Below are positions 26,007-29,934 of a DNA stretch of 29,934 nucleotides, piece by piece. Numbering within the stretch: the first letter of the stretch is position 1; each line of letters opens with the position of its first letter. The notes beneath the pieces were generated by a model. That model ran no database searches. It saw only the letters and a list, made by a program, of their open reading frames with translations, and was not told the DNA's origin. The translations under genes were made by a program, and so were the position numbers. This DNA comes from an uncultured Devosia sp. (GTDB lineage: Bacteria; Pseudomonadota; Alphaproteobacteria; Rhizobiales; Devosiaceae): positions 1-29,934 of the forward strand of contig CAMLKN010000004.1 of the NCBI GenBank assembly GCA_946480655.1, read 5' to 3'.

Positions 26007-26915
26007 TCAACGGGTGCTTTCGAGCCCGTAGATGGCCTCGATATCGTCGAGCATCAGATTGCCGGCGATGATCCCGCCCGCAGTATTCCAGATGGCGTCG
26101 GACACTTCATGCACCTTGCCGGCCTTCACCACTTCAAGGTTCTGCCAGAGAGGATCGGCCAGCCAGTCGGCCTTCTGGGTGTCGCCTTCGCCATTGCCGG
26201 TCTCATAGGTGAAATAGAACAGTCGATCGCCTTCGAATTCGGGGATGCGTTCCTTGGTGATTTCCTCGGCAAACTCGTCCTTGTCCTGAGTGGCGGGCCG
26301 ATGGAAGCCGAGTTGGTCCAGTAGGATGCCCGAAAAACTGTCCTTGAACATGATGCGGGTCTGGCCGGCCATGAAGCGGGCAATGGACACTTCCTCGGCC
26401 AGGTGATCGCCCAGCGCCGCGGAGATGGCCGCGACGCGGGCATCGAAGGCGTCGAGGGCGGCCTTGCCCTCCTCGCCCTTGCCGACAGCGTCGGAATAGA
26501 GGGCCATGTTGATCTTCCAGTCGCCGCGCAGGCGTTCGGAGATCACGGTGGGAGCGATGGCCGAAAGCTGTTCGTAGATCTCCTCATGCCGCTGCTTATT
26601 ACCCAGAATCAGGTCTGGCTCGAGCGAGACCAGCACTTCAAGGTTCACCGCGGATTCTTCCCCAACGACCGTCACTTCGGCCATCTGGCCAGCAAGGTGA
26701 TCGTACCAAGGATCGCCCAGCCACGACTTGGCGGCGCCCACCGGGGTGACGCCGATCGCGAGAAGCGCCTCGGTCCCCTCATTGGTCAGGACCACGATGC
26801 GCTGCGGATTGTCCGGCACATCGGTGACGCCCATGGCATGGGTGATTTCCCGCGCCGTAGCGATCCCCGAAAGCAGCACGGCGAGGGTGGAGGCGGCGAT
26901 GACTATGCGGATCAT
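26007..26915 (-). CDS. Iron-siderophore ABC transporter binding protein (FecB/FhuD type), copy 2
   Basis: The 302-residue paralog of the neighbouring gene has a signal peptide of about 20-22 residues (ASTLAVLLSGIATA before Arg). The domain opening is VPDNPQRIVVLTNEGTEALLAIG, with SWLGDPWYDHLAGQ, LEPDLILGNK and FYFTYETGNGEG later. AGGGA precedes the ATG. Being first on the minus-strand transcript and nearest the divergent promoter region, it is probably the main binding protein of the system. The two copies are conserved throughout but differ at many positions, so the duplication is not recent. The partner permeases and ATPase are on the opposite strand across a 128-base regulatory gap. Confidence 0.92.
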   Translation of the reverse strand: MIRIVIAASTLAVLLSGIATAREITHAMGVTDVPDNPQRIVVLTNEGTEALLAIGVTPVGAAKSWLGDPWYDHLAGQMAEVTVVGEESAVNLEVLVSLEPDLILGNKQRHEEIYEQLSAIAPTVISERLRGDWKINMALYSDAVGKGEEGKAALDAFDARVAAISAALGDHLAEEVSIARFMAGQTRIMFKDSFSGILLDQLGFHRPATQDKDEFAEEITKERIPEFEGDRLFYFTYETGNGEGDTQKADWLADPLWQNLEVVKAGKVHEVSDAIWNTAGGIIAGNLMLDDIEAIYGLESTR

Positions 26916-27011
26916 AACGTATCCCTGATTGGTTGCCTTTGGGCCGTCGCAAGGGTGAAAAAACTTGACAATCCAGCTCCGAAATTAGATGGCTTCTCAT
27001 CAGAATTTAAC

Positions 27012-27028
27012 TTGAGTGTCAATATCAA
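27012..27028. promoter_or_regulatory. Candidate iron-responsive (IRO/RirA-type) box
   Basis: TTGAGTGTCAATATCAA has the form TTGA-N9-TCAA and thus fits the TGA-N9-TCA core described for RirA-regulated iron genes of rhizobia. It is in the divergent gap between the siderophore-binding-protein and permease genes, 15 bases before the permease TTG start. TTGACA occurs facing right at 26965-26970 and facing left at 27022-27017; convincing -10 partners were not found for either. Confidence 0.45.
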
Positions 27029-27043
27029 CTATCGGAAGACGTC

Positions 27044-28066
27044 TTGACCGCGATAGCCGCAGCCCATGAGAACGAGGCCAGGAGGCCTGAGAGCCGGCAC
27101 CGGACCTATGCCGCCCTGATGGTCGGGCTGGTCGCGGCCATGCTGATGAGCCTCACGCTGGGCTACAAGGTCTATTCGCTGGGCGAGGTCTGGGCGGCGC
27201 TGATCGGTCATGAGAGCTCGGAGACCACGACGGTCATTGCCGGCTTGCGGTTGCCGCGGGCGCTGATCGCCCCATTGGCTGGGGCAGCTCTGGGAATGGC
27301 AGGCGTCTTGGTGCAGACCCTTTCTCGCAACCGCATCGCCTCGCCTGATACGCTCGGGCTCAATGCCGGGGCGTCGCTGGCCGTGGTACTGGCAACGGCA
27401 GTGCTGGGCATACAGTCGCTAGCGGGGCTGTCGCTGGCGGCAGCCGGGGGGGCGCTGCTCACCAGTGTGCTGGTCTTCGGCGTGGCGGCCGGCGCGGGTG
27501 GGCTCTCGCCGCTCAAGATCGTGCTGGTGGGCGTGACCTTTGCCAGCCTCGCCCATGCCATGGTGGAGATCGTGCTCACCAGCAATGAAGCGCAGTTGCA
27601 GCAATTGCTGTTCTGGCTCTCAGGCGCCTTCGTGGACCGGCCAATCAGCCTGTTTTTCAATGGCCTGCCGGTGGTCATGGCGGGTGGTGCCCTGGCCTTC
27701 GTGCTGACGACCGCGCTCGATGCGATGCAGGCGGATGACTCCACCGCGGCGGGGCTGGGGGTGCCGCTGGTGGCGGTGCGGGGTCTGACCTTCCTGGCCG
27801 TCTCGCTGTTGACGGGCGCGGCGGTGTCCATGGCGGGGCCGGTGGCCTTTGTGGGTCTTGTTGTGCCCCATATAGCGCGGCGGCTGGTGGGATTGCGCCA
27901 TCGGCATCAATTGGCAGCGGCGGCTTTGAGCGGGGCGATCTATGCCACCCTGGCCGATGTGGCGGCACGCTTCGTCATCTATCCTGTCGAGGCGCCTGTG
28001 GGTGCAATCACGGCCGTAGTCGGGGCCGGGGCGTTGTTGGTCCTGCTGATGCGGAGGCTGGCATGA
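27044..28066 (+). CDS. Iron-siderophore ABC transporter permease (FecCD type), first
   Basis: The 340-residue permease belongs to the BtuC/FecCD family of about nine to ten membrane segments. A TTG at 27044 with GGAAG six bases upstream is the preferred start; it gives a hydrophilic tail of about 25 residues before the first segment. Family landmarks are GLRLPRALIAPLAGAALGMAGVLVQ, RNRIASPDTLGLNAGASLAVV, and MAGPVAFVGLVVPHIARRLVG near the C-terminus, the coupling region that meets the ATPase. The stop overlaps the second permease start (ATGA). It pairs with that permease to form a heterodimeric channel. Confidence 0.93.
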   Translation: MTAIAAAHENEARRPESRHRTYAALMVGLVAAMLMSLTLGYKVYSLGEVWAALIGHESSETTTVIAGLRLPRALIAPLAGAALGMAGVLVQTLSRNRIASPDTLGLNAGASLAVVLATAVLGIQSLAGLSLAAAGGALLTSVLVFGVAAGAGGLSPLKIVLVGVTFASLAHAMVEIVLTSNEAQLQQLLFWLSGAFVDRPISLFFNGLPVVMAGGALAFVLTTALDAMQADDSTAAGLGVPLVAVRGLTFLAVSLLTGAAVSMAGPVAFVGLVVPHIARRLVGLRHRHQLAAAALSGAIYATLADVAARFVIYPVEAPVGAITAVVGAGALLVLLMRRLA

Positions 28067-29103
28067 GCGAACTTGCTGCTACGCCGCGCGCTCGCTTCGT
28101 CCGGCCGGGAGTGACCGTGCTGGGTGTGGCGGCGGTCTTCGTGCTGCTGGTGCTGTGTGGCGTCGCGTTCGGCTCGACCTGGATACCGCTCGAAACCGTG
28201 GCCCAAGTGCTGTTGGGAAGCGGGGAGAAGACCGACAGGCTTGTGGTGCTGCAACTGCGCATGCCGCGCGTGGCGGCGGCGGCGATCGCGGGGGGCGCCA
28301 TCGCCTTTGCCGGATATCTCTTGCAGCGCATTACCCGAAACGAGCTGGCATCTCCGGGCGTGCTCGGCGTGGTCGACGGGGCGGCGCTGGGCGTGGTCCT
28401 GTTCATGGCCATCTTCACAAGCGAGAGCAATTCGCTGACCGTATCGGTAGCCTGGCAGCCGCTCGCTGCCGCACTGGGCGCAGTGGCGGCCATCAGCCTC
28501 GTCTTCCTGCTGTCGGGACGGCAGGCTTCGTCGGCCATGCGGCTGCTGCTGTTCGGCATTGCGGTTGCCGCAGTGTGCAAGGCCCTGACCACGATCTTCA
28601 TGCTCATCGGGCCGATTTACCAGGCGTCGCAGGCGGCGCGGTGGCTGGCCGGGGCAGTCAACACGATCAACTGGATGGAAATCCAGATCATGCTGGCGCT
28701 GTTGCTGCCGGTTGGCATCATTGCGGCCATGGTGGCCCGACATCTGCCACCAGCGGACCTCGACGACACTTCGTCGCGCAGCATCGGGCTCAACCTGCCG
28801 ATCTATCGCCTCGGCATTTTCCTGTTGGCAGCGCTACTGACAGCGGGGGCCGTGGCCTTTGCCGGCGGGGTCAGCTTCATCGGGCTGATGGCACCACATC
28901 TGGCTCGGCTGCTGGTCGGGCGGGCGCGGGCGGCGGGCATCGTGGTCTCGATCCTCCTCGGCGCGATCATTCTCGTGGGCGCAGACCTCCTCGTGCGCGT
29001 GGCCTTTGCGCCGCTCGAAGTACCGGCCGGGACGGTGACGGCGGTGATCGGTGCGCCCTATTTCCTCTTCCTCCTCATGCGCAAGGACAAGACCAATGGA
29101 TGA
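28063..29103 (+). CDS. Iron-siderophore ABC transporter permease (FecCD type), second
   Basis: The 346-residue second permease follows by ATGA overlap. LQLRMPRVAAAAIAGGAIAFAGYLLQ, RNELASPGVLGVVDGAALGVV and FAGGVSFIGLMAPHLARLLVG are the FecCD landmarks in the same order as in its partner. The N-terminus has a short cytoplasmic tail (SELAATPRARFVRPG) and then the first membrane segment. The last bases overlap the ATPase start by eight bases. Length and composition are ordinary for the family. Confidence 0.93.
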   Translation: MSELAATPRARFVRPGVTVLGVAAVFVLLVLCGVAFGSTWIPLETVAQVLLGSGEKTDRLVVLQLRMPRVAAAAIAGGAIAFAGYLLQRITRNELASPGVLGVVDGAALGVVLFMAIFTSESNSLTVSVAWQPLAAALGAVAAISLVFLLSGRQASSAMRLLLFGIAVAAVCKALTTIFMLIGPIYQASQAARWLAGAVNTINWMEIQIMLALLLPVGIIAAMVARHLPPADLDDTSSRSIGLNLPIYRLGIFLLAALLTAGAVAFAGGVSFIGLMAPHLARLLVGRARAAGIVVSILLGAIILVGADLLVRVAFAPLEVPAGTVTAVIGAPYFLFLLMRKDKTNG

Positions 29104-29899
29104 CCAACTGGCGAGCCGCATAGAGGTCAAGGGGCTGACCCTGGCTTATGGCAGTGATGTGGTGCTTGATGCCCTGAGCCTGCCAATCCCCAAGGGACAT
29201 ATCACGGTTCTTGCCGGGCCCAATGGCTGCGGAAAATCGACGCTGCTGCGGGCCATCCGACGGCTCCATGCCCCGCAGTCGGGGCAGGTCCTGCTCGACG
29301 CGGAAGACATATCCAAGCTCAACGGCAAGGCCCTGGGCCGCAAGATCGGCCTATTGGCGCAGAGCCCCGCGGCACCGCAGGACATGACGGTGGAAGAGCT
29401 GGTGCGGCTGGGACGCTATCCGCACCAGGCCATGCTGCAACCCTGGAGCCCCGGCGACGCGGCGGCCGTGGAAGCGGCCATGGCGGGAACAGGCGTCGAG
29501 ACCATGCGGCACCGGCGCATCGGTTCGCTCTCTGGTGGACAATTGCAGCGCGCCTGGATCGCCATGGTGCTGGCGCAGCAAACCGACACGATCTGCCTCG
29601 ACGAACCGGTCAACCACCTCGACATGGCACACCAGCTCGACTGTCTGGAACTCGTGACAAGACTGAACAGGGAAGAGGGGCGCACCATCGTCCTCGTGCT
29701 GCACGATCTCAACCTGGCGGCGCGCTATGCCGACCAACTGGTCTTTGTTGCAAACGGCAAGGTGCGCGAGCGCGGCGCGCCGGATGCGATGATGCGGCCC
29801 GACCTCATCGCCGAAGTGTTCGACGTCGATACGTCAATTGTCACCGACCCCATCTACCGTCGACCCATCTGTGTTCCGCATCGCCGGCAAAGTCGATAG
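29096..29899 (+). CDS. Iron-siderophore ABC transporter ATPase (FepC/FecE type)
   Basis: From the ATG at 29096 (AAGGA nine bases upstream) the product is 267 residues, the usual FepC length; starting at an upstream ATG (29051) would add residues read from inside the permease gene. Motifs: Walker A GPNGCGKST (41-49), Q-loop around Gln89 (GLLAQSP), signature LSGGQLQRAWIA (145-156), Walker B TICLDE (165-170), and switch VLHDLNLAARYAD. The EPVNHLD after Walker B replaces the usual EPTTxLD. It energises the two permeases encoded just before it. The remaining 35 bases of the window show no feature. Confidence 0.94.
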   Translation: MDDQLASRIEVKGLTLAYGSDVVLDALSLPIPKGHITVLAGPNGCGKSTLLRAIRRLHAPQSGQVLLDAEDISKLNGKALGRKIGLLAQSPAAPQDMTVEELVRLGRYPHQAMLQPWSPGDAAAVEAAMAGTGVETMRHRRIGSLSGGQLQRAWIAMVLAQQTDTICLDEPVNHLDMAHQLDCLELVTRLNREEGRTIVLVLHDLNLAARYADQLVFVANGKVRERGAPDAMMRPDLIAEVFDVDTSIVTDPIYRRPICVPHRRQSR

Positions 29900-29934
29900 C
29901 CATTGGGGCAACCCGGTTGCGCGGCGTGGAGCGG

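Overview
The window is GC-rich, densely coding and transposon-free. Gene content and style suggest an alphaproteobacterium of the Hyphomicrobiales, perhaps Devosia-like: several ABC importers per locus, ATGA/GTGA stop-start overlaps, palindromic GC-rich intergenic repeats and a RirA-type iron box candidate. This placement is an inference; no rRNA or marker gene is present.

Layout. (A) ~1-6945, minus strand: a MurR/RpiR-type regulator, then an operon for a CUT1 sugar ABC importer (ATPase, binding protein, two permeases), NanE and a BadF-family sugar kinase that runs off the window edge. (B) 7164-16117, plus strand: murQ, a GNAT acetyltransferase, nagZ, a family-5 binding protein resembling chitobiose-binding proteins, its two permeases and two ATPases, and an enolase-superfamily dipeptide epimerase/racemase. 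(C) 16118-16969, minus strand: a second RpiR regulator. (D) 17223-24948, plus strand: a second family-5 importer with a GsiA-like double ATPase, a beta-lactamase-fold serine hydrolase, anmK and a second GNAT. (E) 25035-29899: a siderophore uptake locus with two paralogous binding proteins on the minus strand and two permeases plus an ATPase on the plus strand.

Blocks A-D read as one peptidoglycan (murein) scavenging island. In the proposed route, amino-sugar disaccharides or muropeptides and peptides enter through ABC importers. NagZ removes GlcNAc, and the serine hydrolase may detach the peptide from muramic acid. AnmK converts anhydro-MurNAc to MurNAc-6-P, and MurQ converts that to GlcNAc-6-P and D-lactate. 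The BadF kinase and NanE feed other amino sugars into GlcNAc-6-P. The enolase-superfamily enzyme handles L-Ala-D-Glu or N-acetyl-D-Glu. The families are recognised from sequence; the route as a whole is inference.

Regulatory signals support the grouping. A GGAAT-N5-ATTCC palindrome lies at the sugar-importer promoter and in the regulator/murQ intergenic region, so one RpiR protein probably controls A and B. A different TGAAA/TTTCA motif lies between the second regulator and block D. A stem-loop follows each of the three sugar/peptide binding-protein genes, before the permease genes. No gap over 300 bases lacks a gene; gaps are described under the sites they hold.
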